Shown here: piece after piece, positions 42,941-51,195 of the stretch
Layout: each line of letters opens with the position of its first letter
How positions within the stretch are numbered: position 1 is the stretch's first letter
From: Peribacillus acanthi
GTDB lineage: Bacteria > Bacillota > Bacilli > Bacillales > DSM-1321
Length of the DNA: 64,000 bases
Assembly (NCBI RefSeq): GCF_003073175.1
Contig: NZ_QBBX01000008.1
Span: 127,964 to 191,963, forward strand
Reading direction: 5' to 3'
Notes under the pieces: generated by a model
Told to the model about the DNA's origin: nothing
Database searches by the model: none
The model's input: the letters and a program-made list of their open reading frames with translations, nothing else
Program-made: the position numbers and the translations under genes

Positions 42941-44051
42941 GGGGGAACACCTCCCCATTTGTTGTTTCATTGTTAGACAATAGATCTTTTAAAAACCCGA
43001 TGTATGAATCTGCTACAGTTTGAATAGAAAAGGTTTTTTGAACGTGTTCTATTGATGAAAGAGACATTTTAGACTGAAGAAGAGGATCATCGAGAATTGT
43101 ATACAATTGTTGAACTGCATCTTGAACATTATGTCCACGAAAGAGCAATCCGGTTTCTCCTTGAATGACTAGCTCTGTAATTGGCATCATATTTGAAGCA
43201 ACCACAGGCACTCCGCATCCCATCGATTCAATGAACGTGTTTCCGAACGATTCAGTTTTGGTGGTAGCAAGTGTACAACCACCTGATTGACGTATTTTTG
43301 CATAAACATGTGGCATTTGCTGGTAAGGTATGACAGGAAACCATTTTATGATGTCAGTCAAATTCTCTTCTTCCCATACGGCAGCAAAATCTTCACGTTG
43401 AACACTTTGAGCTCCGCCTATTAGCCAAATTTCAATATCATCCCGTTCACTTTTTATCTTCTTGGCTATTTCTACTAACATCGGCCAATTTTTCCTTTTA
43501 TCCACTCGACCAATCCAACCGATTATTTTCTTATTATCTGGCATAGCAGGAATATCGTTAAAATCTATTTCTTCGTTTTTCAACGGTTTGAAGAAAGAAG
43601 TGTCCAATCCGTTATAGATTACTTTAATAGGAATATCATCTGTCAGAATTGAAACTAATCGTTTTTGAAAGTGTGAAGGAACAATTATTGAAACCGGTTT
43701 AATATCCTTGAATTTTTCTAAGTGTGGTTTCAGTTTTAATAACTCAGGGGTACGTGCTTCAACGATTACTGGACCTTTAAACTTTGCTTTACGAATCCAT
43801 TTATATGCAGCACCGGTATCAACAACTATGATAGCGTCATACTTGTTCTTTTTAATGATTTTAATGATTTCTTTATCATCCTTTGTTAAATATACTGGAG
43901 CTACACCTTGCATAATGTGTAGCCCGCCATGATCAGTGGTGTACAGGAATTCTGTATCTATTCCATGTTTTTTAAAGTATATAGAACGATTTCTCCAACC
44001 TGCATTCACTCCACCAACAGTGAGTAGGCGCCAAATAACAAGTACTTTCAT
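42933..44051 (-). CDS. Family 4 (GT-B) glycosyltransferase
   Basis: 372-residue glycosyltransferase group 1. N-terminal acceptor domain from MKVLVIWRLLTVGGVNAGWR; C-terminal donor domain with IGWIGRVDKRKNWPMLVEIAK, TKTESFGNTFIESMGCGVPVVAS (EX7E-type motif) and TGLLFRG. GAGGTGG precedes the ATG. Related to the YtcC/CotSA glycosyltransferases of Bacillus spore outer layers. It lies between a kinase-like gene and a HipA-like gene in one reverse operon. Confidence 0.88.
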   Translation of the reverse strand: MKVLVIWRLLTVGGVNAGWRNRSIYFKKHGIDTEFLYTTDHGGLHIMQGVAPVYLTKDDKEIIKIIKKNKYDAIIVVDTGAAYKWIRKAKFKGPVIVEARTPELLKLKPHLEKFKDIKPVSIIVPSHFQKRLVSILTDDIPIKVIYNGLDTSFFKPLKNEEIDFNDIPAMPDNKKIIGWIGRVDKRKNWPMLVEIAKKIKSERDDIEIWLIGGAQSVQREDFAAVWEEENLTDIIKWFPVIPYQQMPHVYAKIRQSGGCTLATTKTESFGNTFIESMGCGVPVVASNMMPITELVIQGETGLLFRGHNVQDAVQQLYTILDDPLLQSKMSLSSIEHVQKTFSIQTVADSYIGFLKDLLSNNETTNGEVFPHD

Positions 44052-44074
44052 GTTGGATCCACCTCAATCTTAGT

Positions 44075-45001
44075 TCAATAATAGCCTCCACCAAAACCGC
44101 CCGTGAGACCTTTTCCTTTACCATAGTGTTTATTGTCTTTTTTAGAAAATTTCCCGTTACTGAAGGAAATATTTTTGCCTTCCAAATACTTATCAATCTT
44201 TTCCATCACTTCGTCTGGATCCACTCCTCTTGCAAGCATCGCTTTGACCCATTCCTCTTTATAAACTTTGTGTAGTAAGCTTTCTAGCTGATGTGCATAT
44301 GTTTGTTCGTCAATGGTTGTAAGCAGAGCTTTAATGGCTTTTTTCGAAGCTTTTTTGTCAGAGGGGTTATTAAGCAATAATTGATAAATAGTACGGGAGA
44401 GTTGTTCCATTTCAATATAATGTAGCCATTCTTGATGCAATTCAGGAGCATAGGATTGTACATACGATAGGAAAACTTCTTTGTTTTCTTCTCCTAAAGA
44501 GGTTAATAGTTTTCGCGGATAAGGATAGACGCGATCACGCCAAATCGTCCTAGCGACATCAATTACCTTAAGGCTGCCATCAGGTTGTAAATAAATCTGG
44601 CGTTTATGATGATCGATTCTTTCGTAACCGATTTCCTTGAATGTAATTAACATAGCAATCAATTTATCCATAAGTTCAGGTGATAGCGGTTGTGATTGCA
44701 AATACTCACGCAAATCCACACCTTGAATGATTTCCATCGCTATGTGAAGAGTTCCTTTGTCGAATACTTTTGGGAATAGATCGGTATGCTGACCCATGGA
44801 TAGGGCTACATATTCACGCTCACAATCCTCCTCATTACCAAATACCTTTACGCAAATCGTGTCAGATAATAAGAAGACTGCTCCTTGGCGCCCTTTACCC
44901 ATCATCGTAAGGGGAGAATTATTGACTACCTCTACGTCAGCATTGATCATGTTTTTTACCTCTATATCTTTAACCAAGTCCTTCAGGTTTTTTAAATCCA
45001 T
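44075..45001 (-). CDS. Protein kinase-like protein with atypical catalytic loop
   Basis: About 308 residues. GKGRQGAVFLLSDTICVKVF is a glycine-rich loop with the ATP Lys. The catalytic loop reads IDHHKRQIYLQPDGSLKVID: the canonical HRD-x4-N is missing, but Asp and Arg spaced D-x3-R and the later Asp of the DFG position remain. The C-terminal 25 residues are Lys/Gly-rich, ending GGFGGGYY. ATG 45001 follows AAAGGACGG; the frame is open for 40 more codons without a site. Its N-lobe resembles the two-domain protein encoded upstream. Confidence 0.75.
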   Translation of the reverse strand: MDLKNLKDLVKDIEVKNMINADVEVVNNSPLTMMGKGRQGAVFLLSDTICVKVFGNEEDCEREYVALSMGQHTDLFPKVFDKGTLHIAMEIIQGVDLREYLQSQPLSPELMDKLIAMLITFKEIGYERIDHHKRQIYLQPDGSLKVIDVARTIWRDRVYPYPRKLLTSLGEENKEVFLSYVQSYAPELHQEWLHYIEMEQLSRTIYQLLLNNPSDKKASKKAIKALLTTIDEQTYAHQLESLLHKVYKEEWVKAMLARGVDPDEVMEKIDKYLEGKNISFSNGKFSKKDNKHYGKGKGLTGGFGGGYY

Positions 45002-45248
45002 GGTTTCCGTCCTTTCTTTCGATAAATTAAGTGAGTCCATTATCGTAATTGAAGTGCTAACAAATTGAAGTGAGAAGATTTTTTTTACCTTGATAGACCA
45101 TGCCTGACTATATCCAACCAATTCTCACCCACATTTGTTCCTCATATAGTAAATTCAAGTGTGGTTGAATTGGTAAGGGCTCCTGTCTATATAAGGCACA
45201 TTCTCTGGGTTTCATATAAGATAAAGTTTTAGGACATTAGAAAAAGAA

Positions 45249-45290
45249 ACAAAGAGCCCCCATAGGCGTGGAGGCTCTTTGTTGAACAAA
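45249..45290 (-). terminator. Terminator of the reverse operon ending at 45323
   Basis: AACAAAGAGCC-CCCATAGGCGTGG-GGCTCTTTGTT, a long near-perfect stem with a T-run on the reverse strand. It separates the two reverse operons. Confidence 0.85.
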
Positions 45291-45322
45291 ATCTTTAATT
45301 TCTCTTTTGGGCTGGGTGATTT

Positions 45323-46483
45323 TTAGCTTATTGTGGTCGTGCTATCAGGAAGCCATCTTTCATAAGCTTTAGGATCTGTTTCCTTTATATAGTCAAGGAA
45401 AGAATCTAAAAAGTTTAATTGCTGGAGGTCATCAAATAATTCGAGGGGTTTTCCTTGTACGCGGGTAAATGAATATACATGATCCAATAGTTTAAACCCA
45501 TCATTAGTAATGATAATGTGACGAAGCGGTGCATCAATTTGTTTGAACCCGTTCTTTTCCATTCCTGTTAAGATAGTGAACAATTGAAATGAAATTTCTT
45601 CTGGTAGTTTTCTTTGTTTTTTTAGATACGTGTTTAAATCTGGGCCCGCTAGATATTCCATTTCTATATAATTGTTTCCTGTTTTATAAACTTTTGGGAT
45701 AAATGATAGCTTTTGAGAAGCTAAGAGGACTTCTTTTTCTTGAGTTGCATGTTCTGCTTTTCCGTAGATTTTCACGCATCGTTCTTCTGTTAGTCTATAA
45801 ACTGCACCTTGATGTCCTTTACCAATGAGACGATGTGAGATTGAACTATCAGCTTTTACCCCACTACCTTTACCGCCGGAGGTCACCATTAAATTTTTAT
45901 AATCCAATTTTTGTTGACTTAAATATTTGTCCCATTCTTTGAAAGTGTTCGGCGCTAGTTTACTTACCTGTAATAAGAAAGAATCTTTTAAAAGTAGTAA
46001 CTGTAAATCTCTTAATAATTTTATAGGGACTGAGTGCATTCTCTTAAAGGCATTTACATGGTCGACTACTTTTAGTTCATTGTTGACGATAATGATATGT
46101 CGAAGGGGGGCATCTAACATAGTATACTTAGCTTTCTTTAATTCCGTTAATACATCTAACAGTTTGATAGTAATGTCTTCAGGCATATACATGCAGTCGA
46201 GAAGGAAGTCTCTCAAATTTGGACCATTAAAATAATCCATCACGATATAATTTTCTCCAGATTCATATATTTTAGGCATGAAGTGTAATTTTTTACCTGC
46301 TTTAAGTGCTTCAACTTCCATTTTTGCTTGTACAGGATCTGCATAGATTTTGACGCATCTTTCTTCTGAAAGTTTGAATACTGCACCTTGAGACCCTTTG
46401 CCAATCAATGGATAGTGGGTAGGGTTAGTGATTTCTAAAAATTTTAGTCCTTTGGTGACTACGATAGATTTAAAATCGCTCAT
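45323..46483 (-). CDS. Two tandem kinase-like domains in one protein
   Basis: 386 residues formed by a duplication. Domain 1 (about 20-195): IGKGSQGAVFKLSEERCVKIY, MPKIYESGENYIVMDYFNGP, LDAPLRHIIIVNNELKVVDH. Domain 2 (about 215-380): IGKGHQGAVYRLTEERCVKIY, IPKVYKTGNNYIEMEYLAGP, IDAPLRHIIITNDGFKLLDH. Gly-rich loop, ATP Lys and a DFG-position Asp are kept in both, but HRD-x4-N is replaced by DAPLRHIIIxN. Either both are pseudokinases or the class uses a different base. AGGAGG precedes the ATG, which overlaps the glycosyltransferase stop by four bases. Confidence 0.8.
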   Translation of the reverse strand: MSDFKSIVVTKGLKFLEITNPTHYPLIGKGSQGAVFKLSEERCVKIYADPVQAKMEVEALKAGKKLHFMPKIYESGENYIVMDYFNGPNLRDFLLDCMYMPEDITIKLLDVLTELKKAKYTMLDAPLRHIIIVNNELKVVDHVNAFKRMHSVPIKLLRDLQLLLLKDSFLLQVSKLAPNTFKEWDKYLSQQKLDYKNLMVTSGGKGSGVKADSSISHRLIGKGHQGAVYRLTEERCVKIYGKAEHATQEKEVLLASQKLSFIPKVYKTGNNYIEMEYLAGPDLNTYLKKQRKLPEEISFQLFTILTGMEKNGFKQIDAPLRHIIITNDGFKLLDHVYSFTRVQGKPLELFDDLQQLNFLDSFLDYIKETDPKAYERWLPDSTTTIS

Positions 46484-47643
46484 TTTTGGCCTCCTAACAG
46501 CTCATCATAATAACTAGCTTGTAATTGTAGCTGCTGAATTAAATCGAAGCTTTCTTCAACCTTTTTACGTGCTTCTAATGAATACGATTCCCAAAGGTTC
46601 CTATTGTTCAACATAAATTCAAGTGCATGAGCTAGTTCATCCTCGTTATTTTCCTCAACTAATACACCATTCACTTTATTTGTAACTAACTCAGGTATTC
46701 CGGCATGGTTGGTTGAAATAACCGGTACCCCAGTAGCCATTGCTTCTTTTAGGGTATTAGGGATTCCTTCTAAGTCACCATTAGCTGCAGTTAAGCTTGC
46801 TGCACAGAATAAATCTGCATTATACATATATTGATATACCTCTTCTTTTGGAAGATGATTTAATAGTTTAAAAGAATCACCTAAATTTAACTCTTCAGAT
46901 AGTGATTTAATTTCCTCTTCAAGCTTTCCGCTTCCAATTACAGTTAATGTTGCATTTGGGAAGTTATCCTTGATCTTATGGAACGCTTTCATTAGAACAT
47001 GGTGTCCCTTCTTTTCTACTAATCTTCCAACAGATAGGATGTTTTGGGAGGTAGACTCTATTTGAGGTGCTCTGTACATGTACTTGTTTAGGTCAACCCC
47101 ACCATATAAAACTCTTATTTTTTCTGGAGGACATCCCCATGCTATCATCCTGTCAGCTAGATATTGACAGACCGGAAATAACTGGTCACATTGCTCAAAT
47201 AGCAATTTCATATTATCTAAGTAAGTGAAATGCTGATCGGCAAGTGTGGCATCTCTTCCCCTAATACTAGTGACCAAAGGAAGATCGGTCTTTTCCTTAA
47301 AAGGGAGTAATAATATACCTAATTGACCATGATGGGCATGTAAGAGGGAGATATTATTTTCTTTTATATAATCATTTGGCGAGAAGATTTCATTAAGATA
47401 GTGAACCTTTTCATTTAAAAGAGATAAATCTACCATATACTTTGGTTTACGTACTAAATGAATATAATCATAACCAGGGATTTCTCGAATTTGAGATATA
47501 TACTGTGTGGGATCGACTCTTAAATTTAAATGCAAAACTGAAGGCGAATTACTCTTTACTCTTCGGGAAGTATACTTCTCCTTTTTATTTTTTTTGGTTT
47601 TTTTCTTCTCTTTCTTCTCTTTCTTCTCTTTCTTGTTTCCCAT
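46480..47643 (-). CDS. Family 4 (GT-B) glycosyltransferase with Lys-rich N-terminus
   Basis: About 387 residues. The first 30 residues are almost only Lys, Glu and Asn. Then a GT-B enzyme: LLHAHHGQLGILLLPFKE, NILSVGRLVEKKGHHVLMKA, EGIPNTLKEAMATGVPVIST (EX7E motif) and NGVLVEENNEDELA. I choose ATG 47643 because AAGGAG lies 7 bases upstream; ATGs further up lie inside or before that site. Second gene of the epimerase operon. The Lys/Glu-rich leader resembles the composition of the tandem-repeat protein at 37626. Confidence 0.87.
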   Translation of the reverse strand: MGNKKEKKEKKEKKKTKKNKKEKYTSRRVKSNSPSVLHLNLRVDPTQYISQIREIPGYDYIHLVRKPKYMVDLSLLNEKVHYLNEIFSPNDYIKENNISLLHAHHGQLGILLLPFKEKTDLPLVTSIRGRDATLADQHFTYLDNMKLLFEQCDQLFPVCQYLADRMIAWGCPPEKIRVLYGGVDLNKYMYRAPQIESTSQNILSVGRLVEKKGHHVLMKAFHKIKDNFPNATLTVIGSGKLEEEIKSLSEELNLGDSFKLLNHLPKEEVYQYMYNADLFCAASLTAANGDLEGIPNTLKEAMATGVPVISTNHAGIPELVTNKVNGVLVEENNEDELAHALEFMLNNRNLWESYSLEARKKVEESFDLIQQLQLQASYYDELLGGQK

Positions 47644-47796
47644 TACCATGCTCCTTTTTACTATTATTTGAGCTTTTGATATTTTTTTCCAAACCATAAA
47701 AATTAGATGTTTTATGGATTAGATACACACAGCGATTTACTAAAAACTTTGAAGGAATGGATGTTGAAAGTTAATATTGTTTAAACAGAGGCTTAA

Positions 47797-48744
47797 TCAA
47801 AGGGAGTAAACTTGACGGATGTATTCAATTTCTCTAGCAAGGCCCTCTCTTAAGGAAATTTTTGGGTCATAATCTAGTAGATTTTTAGCAAGGGAAATGT
47901 CAGCCCAAGTGTGTTTGGGTTCTCCATTTAATTTAGGGGTATATTCGATACTAGCTTTTTTTCCTGTTAATTCCTCAATCATTAGAACCACCTCGTTAAC
48001 GGAAGCCCTTTCTTTTCCCCCTATATTGATGGTTTGTCCCACCACATGCTCCTTTGTCATAATCGCTGACGTAGCCTGGATGCAATCACTAATAAAAGTA
48101 AAATCCCTTGTTTGTGTACCATCACCAAAAATAGAAATTGGTTCATCATTAAGAATTTGTTTAATAAAACGGTGGAAAGCCATATCTGGCCTTTGTCTTG
48201 GTCCATATACCGTAAAAAATCTCACTTTAATTAGCGGAATGTTATAGCTCTTCTGATAAACATTGCATAAATGCTCACCTGTTAATTTGGTAATTCCATA
48301 AGGAGAAAGCGGGGTAAGAGTTGCATCTTCTGTAACTTTGCCATTTTTCTCTCCGTAAACGGAGGATGTTGATGCAAAGATGAATTTTTGGATTGGTTTA
48401 TTTTTGATTGTCTCCAAAAGACGTTGTGTAACGAAAATATTGTTGGTTACATAAGGATCAAAGTCTTTACCCCAGCTAGCACGAACACCAGGGATAGCAG
48501 CTAAGTGATAAATAATATCCACATTTTCGACCAATTTCTCTAAATCAGCGGACAATAAATCAATGGAATACAATTTAAACCTTGGATGAACCTGCAAAGA
48601 TACAAGATTGATTTGTTTAAGCTTAAGGGGAGTCGGACCGATAAATGTGTCTACTCCAATCACTTCATTATTCGGGTCCACTAATAGTTGTTCACATAGA
48701 TGCGAACCGATAAAGCCGGCTGCACCGGTGACTAAAATTCTCAT
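47797..48744 (-). CDS. NAD-dependent nucleotide-sugar epimerase/dehydratase (YtcB-like)
   Basis: 315-residue extended SDR. GAAGFIGSHLCEQL binds NAD; STSSVYGE and YGITKLTGE hold the catalytic Ser and YxxxK; RQRPDMAFHRFI is typical of UDP-glucuronate or UDP-glucose epimerases. B. subtilis YtcB, in the ytdA-ytcABC spore polysaccharide operon, is the likely relative. ATG 48744 follows GAGGTG; it is the first gene of a reverse operon epimerase, glycosyltransferase, double kinase-like protein. UDP-glucuronate from ugd nearby would be a logical substrate. Confidence 0.88.
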   Translation of the reverse strand: MRILVTGAAGFIGSHLCEQLLVDPNNEVIGVDTFIGPTPLKLKQINLVSLQVHPRFKLYSIDLLSADLEKLVENVDIIYHLAAIPGVRASWGKDFDPYVTNNIFVTQRLLETIKNKPIQKFIFASTSSVYGEKNGKVTEDATLTPLSPYGITKLTGEHLCNVYQKSYNIPLIKVRFFTVYGPRQRPDMAFHRFIKQILNDEPISIFGDGTQTRDFTFISDCIQATSAIMTKEHVVGQTINIGGKERASVNEVVLMIEELTGKKASIEYTPKLNGEPKHTWADISLAKNLLDYDPKISLREGLAREIEYIRQVYSL

Positions 48745-48951
48745 TGTCTGGCTACACCTCATTTCATTACATACTTGATGAAAATAATTAAGGAAACATA
48801 AACAGTTTCACATTGTTACTTTTACCTACTGCCCATTCTAGACATGTCCTTTTCCTTATGGGACAAAGTAGGGGGATGTCCATTTTTTCAGTAGAGGTTT
48901 ATCTAATATAAACTTCAAATTTCTTCTTAGTTACTAGTCTTATTATATTGG

Positions 48952-49010
48952 TGGACAAATTTGGTGCTTGGGTATTTAACGCTGTGATAATGAAAAAAGA
49001 CATTTGTCCA
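48952..49010. promoter_or_regulatory. Inverted repeat in the epimerase/SDR divergent region
   Basis: TGGACAAAT (48952-48960) and ATTTGTCCA (49002-49010), perfect 9-base arms 41 bases apart, between the two divergent operons. A binding site for an unknown regulator or DNA loop is possible; the 403-base gap has no gene. Confidence 0.4.
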
Positions 49011-49063
49011 TTAATACTGATCCTTCTTAAGATGTTAAGTCCATGGAACTCGTGTATTATCCG

Positions 49064-49116
49064 TTGACAAAAAGTTGGATATACACTACCATATGTTTTA
49101 AGGATTAAACGTTTAA
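49064..49116 (+). promoter_or_regulatory. SigA promoter and palindrome before the SDR operon
   Basis: TTGACA (49064-49069), 17-base spacer, TACCAT (49087-49092). Just downstream lies the perfect palindrome TTAAACGTTTAA (49105-49116), placed like a repressor operator at the transcription start. Confidence 0.6.
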
Positions 49117-49147
49117 AAACTTAAACATATTAATGGAGGAATGAACA

Positions 49148-49912
49148 TTGGCAAAGACAGCTTTGATCACGGGTGCAACAAGTGGATTGGGATATGATTT
49201 TGTTCAATTATTCGCTAAAGAAGGATACAATCTGGTCCTTGTAGCAAGAAATCAACAAAAGATGGAGGAAATTCAAAGGACTTTTTCCGATATTAAGGTA
49301 TCTTTTATAACGAAAGATTTGAGCATTCCTAACGCATCAAAAGAGGTGTTTGAGGAAATCCAAAATCTTGGAATTGAAATTGATGTCCTAGTAAACAATG
49401 CTGGGTTCGGTCTAATGGGTGATTTCAACGAGTTAGATATTAAACAACAATTAAATATGATCCAGTTAAATGTATCTGCTTTAACTGAATTGACTTATTA
49501 CGTACTTGCTCAAATGAAAAAAAGAAATACAGGGAAAATATTAAATGTAGCGAGCACTGCCGCATTTCAGCCAGGTCCATTGATGGCTGTCTATTATGCG
49601 ACAAAAGCATATGTGTTATCATTTTCTGAAGCTCTAGTGGAGGAGCTATCGAATACTTCCATAACGGTTACCACATTGTGTCCAGGTCCAACGAAAACAA
49701 ATTTTGGAGCGGTGGCAAATGTTGAAGGTACGAAGATGTTCAAGAGTGCCATGCCATCTGATGTTGTGGCAAGACAAGGATATGAAGCATTGATGGCTGG
49801 AAGACGAGTAATCATTCCCGGCGGATTAAATAGAATTGGGACAATCGCAGCGAAATTTCTTCCAAGGAGTTTTGCAGCCAAAATTGCTAAATCGGTAGCC
49901 AAAAAAGATTGA
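49148..49912 (+). CDS. Short-chain dehydrogenase/reductase
   Basis: 254-residue classical SDR. GATSGLGYDF binds NAD(P), NNAGFG is the structural motif, ASTAAFQPGPLMAVYYATKA has the catalytic Ser and YxxxK. Start is TTG 49148 after GGAGG. The substrate is unknown; it resembles the broad SDR/YqjQ-type oxidoreductases. It is followed, 20 bases on, by a second Rossmann protein gene. Confidence 0.9.
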   Translation: MAKTALITGATSGLGYDFVQLFAKEGYNLVLVARNQQKMEEIQRTFSDIKVSFITKDLSIPNASKEVFEEIQNLGIEIDVLVNNAGFGLMGDFNELDIKQQLNMIQLNVSALTELTYYVLAQMKKRNTGKILNVASTAAFQPGPLMAVYYATKAYVLSFSEALVEELSNTSITVTTLCPGPTKTNFGAVANVEGTKMFKSAMPSDVVARQGYEALMAGRRVIIPGGLNRIGTIAAKFLPRSFAAKIAKSVAKKD

Positions 49913-49932
49913 ATAATGGAAGGGGGAAGTAC

Positions 49933-50580
49933 ATGAAGCAGAGAACGGCACTTGTATTAGGGGCTTCAGGGCTTATTGGTTCGGAGTTGGTCAAAATTTT
50001 ATTAGAATCACCAGAATATAGTCATGTATCGATTCTAGTCAGACGTGAACTTTCTTATCATCATGATAAGCTCACACAGATTGTTGCGGATTTCGATCGA
50101 CTTGATAATTATGAACATGCCTTTGAAGTCGATGATGTATATAGTTGTCTTGGAACGACTATCAAAAAAGCAAAATCAAAAGAAAACTTTCAAAAAGTCG
50201 ACTATGAATACACAATGAATGCGGCTCGTATGACCAAAAGGTATTCAGGAGGTAATTTTTTCACCATTACTGCACTGGGGGCTGATCCTGATTCCATGTT
50301 TTTCTATAATAGAGTAAAAGGGAACGTAGAGAGAGATTTGAAGAAGTTAGACCTCCCCAATGTCCATATCTTTCAACCTTCATTGCTATTGGGTGATCGG
50401 ACAGAATTCAGGCAAGGGGAAAAAATAGCTGAAGCAATTGGTACACGCTTACCATCTTTATTTGTCGGGCCGATAAGAAAGTATAAGCCAATAGAAGGAA
50501 AAAGAGTGGCGGAGGGAATGTATAAAAGGGCACTACAAAACGAGCAAGGATTTTTCATTCATCGTTCTGATAACATATAG
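49933..50580 (+). CDS. NAD(P)-binding Rossmann oxidoreductase
   Basis: 215-residue atypical SDR (NAD(P)H-binding, HTATIP2/YraM-like). LVLGASGLIGSELVK binds the dinucleotide; VYSCLGTTIKKAKSKENF and FFTITALGADPDSMFFYNRVKG are characteristic. ATG 49933 follows GGGGGAAG; an ATG eight codons upstream has no site. Probably an operon with the SDR; substrate unknown. Confidence 0.85.
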   Translation: MKQRTALVLGASGLIGSELVKILLESPEYSHVSILVRRELSYHHDKLTQIVADFDRLDNYEHAFEVDDVYSCLGTTIKKAKSKENFQKVDYEYTMNAARMTKRYSGGNFFTITALGADPDSMFFYNRVKGNVERDLKKLDLPNVHIFQPSLLLGDRTEFRQGEKIAEAIGTRLPSLFVGPIRKYKPIEGKRVAEGMYKRALQNEQGFFIHRSDNI

Positions 50581-50627
50581 GCTATTGAGACATTGGCCAA
50601 AAGGATTTACGTGGGATTGACTATATA

Positions 50628-50644
50628 ATATGATTATTTCATAT
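50628..50644. promoter_or_regulatory. ArsR-type operator candidate
   Basis: ATATGA-N5-TCATAT, perfect 6-base arms, 33 bases before the ArsR gene and after TTGACT (50617-50622). Arm sequence and spacing are like those of ArsR/SmtB-family operators. Confidence 0.5.
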
Positions 50645-50676
50645 GAATTGGTCGAGCTTTAGAAAGGTGATAATAG

Positions 50677-50979
50677 ATGAGCAATAAAGCAATTGAAGTT
50701 TTTCGTTCCTGTATTCCAGTTTTTCAAAATCTTAGTGACCCACATAGACAAGATATCATTTTATTATTGGCGCAACATGATGCGTTAACAGTAAATGAAA
50801 TCACGGAGCGGTCAAAACTATCACGTCCTGCAATCTCCCATCACTTAAAATTGCTTAGAGAATGCGGACTGATTCACGTTGAACAAAAAGGAACCCAAAG
50901 ATACTATTCACTCTCATTAGATTCATCAGTAAATCTATTGAAAGAATTAATTTCTACCGTAGAAAATGAATGCCTTTAG
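50677..50979 (+). CDS. ArsR-family transcriptional regulator
   Basis: 100-residue winged-helix repressor (LSDPHRQDIILLLAQHDALT, SKLSRPAISHHLKLLRECGL). No Cys-rich metal motif such as ELCVCDL is present, so it is unlikely to sense arsenite; the only Cys residues are scattered. AAAGGTGAT precedes the ATG. It may control the two oxidoreductases upstream and itself. Confidence 0.9.
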   Translation: MSNKAIEVFRSCIPVFQNLSDPHRQDIILLLAQHDALTVNEITERSKLSRPAISHHLKLLRECGLIHVEQKGTQRYYSLSLDSSVNLLKELISTVENECL

Positions 50980-51029
50980 TTCAGAGAAGTAATATTTTTT
51001 GTTAAAGAGTTTAATCTTATAAGAATAAG

Positions 51030-51073
51030 ACACTAGTGAGCTGAGAAGATGTCAGTTTACTGGTGTTTTTTTA
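51030..51073 (+). terminator. Terminator after the ArsR gene
   Basis: ACACTAGTGAGCTGA pairs with TCAGTTTACTGGTGT with mismatches; seven T follow. Confidence 0.8.
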
Positions 51074-51195
51074 TGGTAATGATTCTATTCCTACTATATA
51101 TTATACTCTCCAAATTTTTCATCGATCTGCTTATTGAAAAGGATGCCATATGGGAATGCTAAACATATTTAATTGGAGTAAGGAGGAAATAAGTC

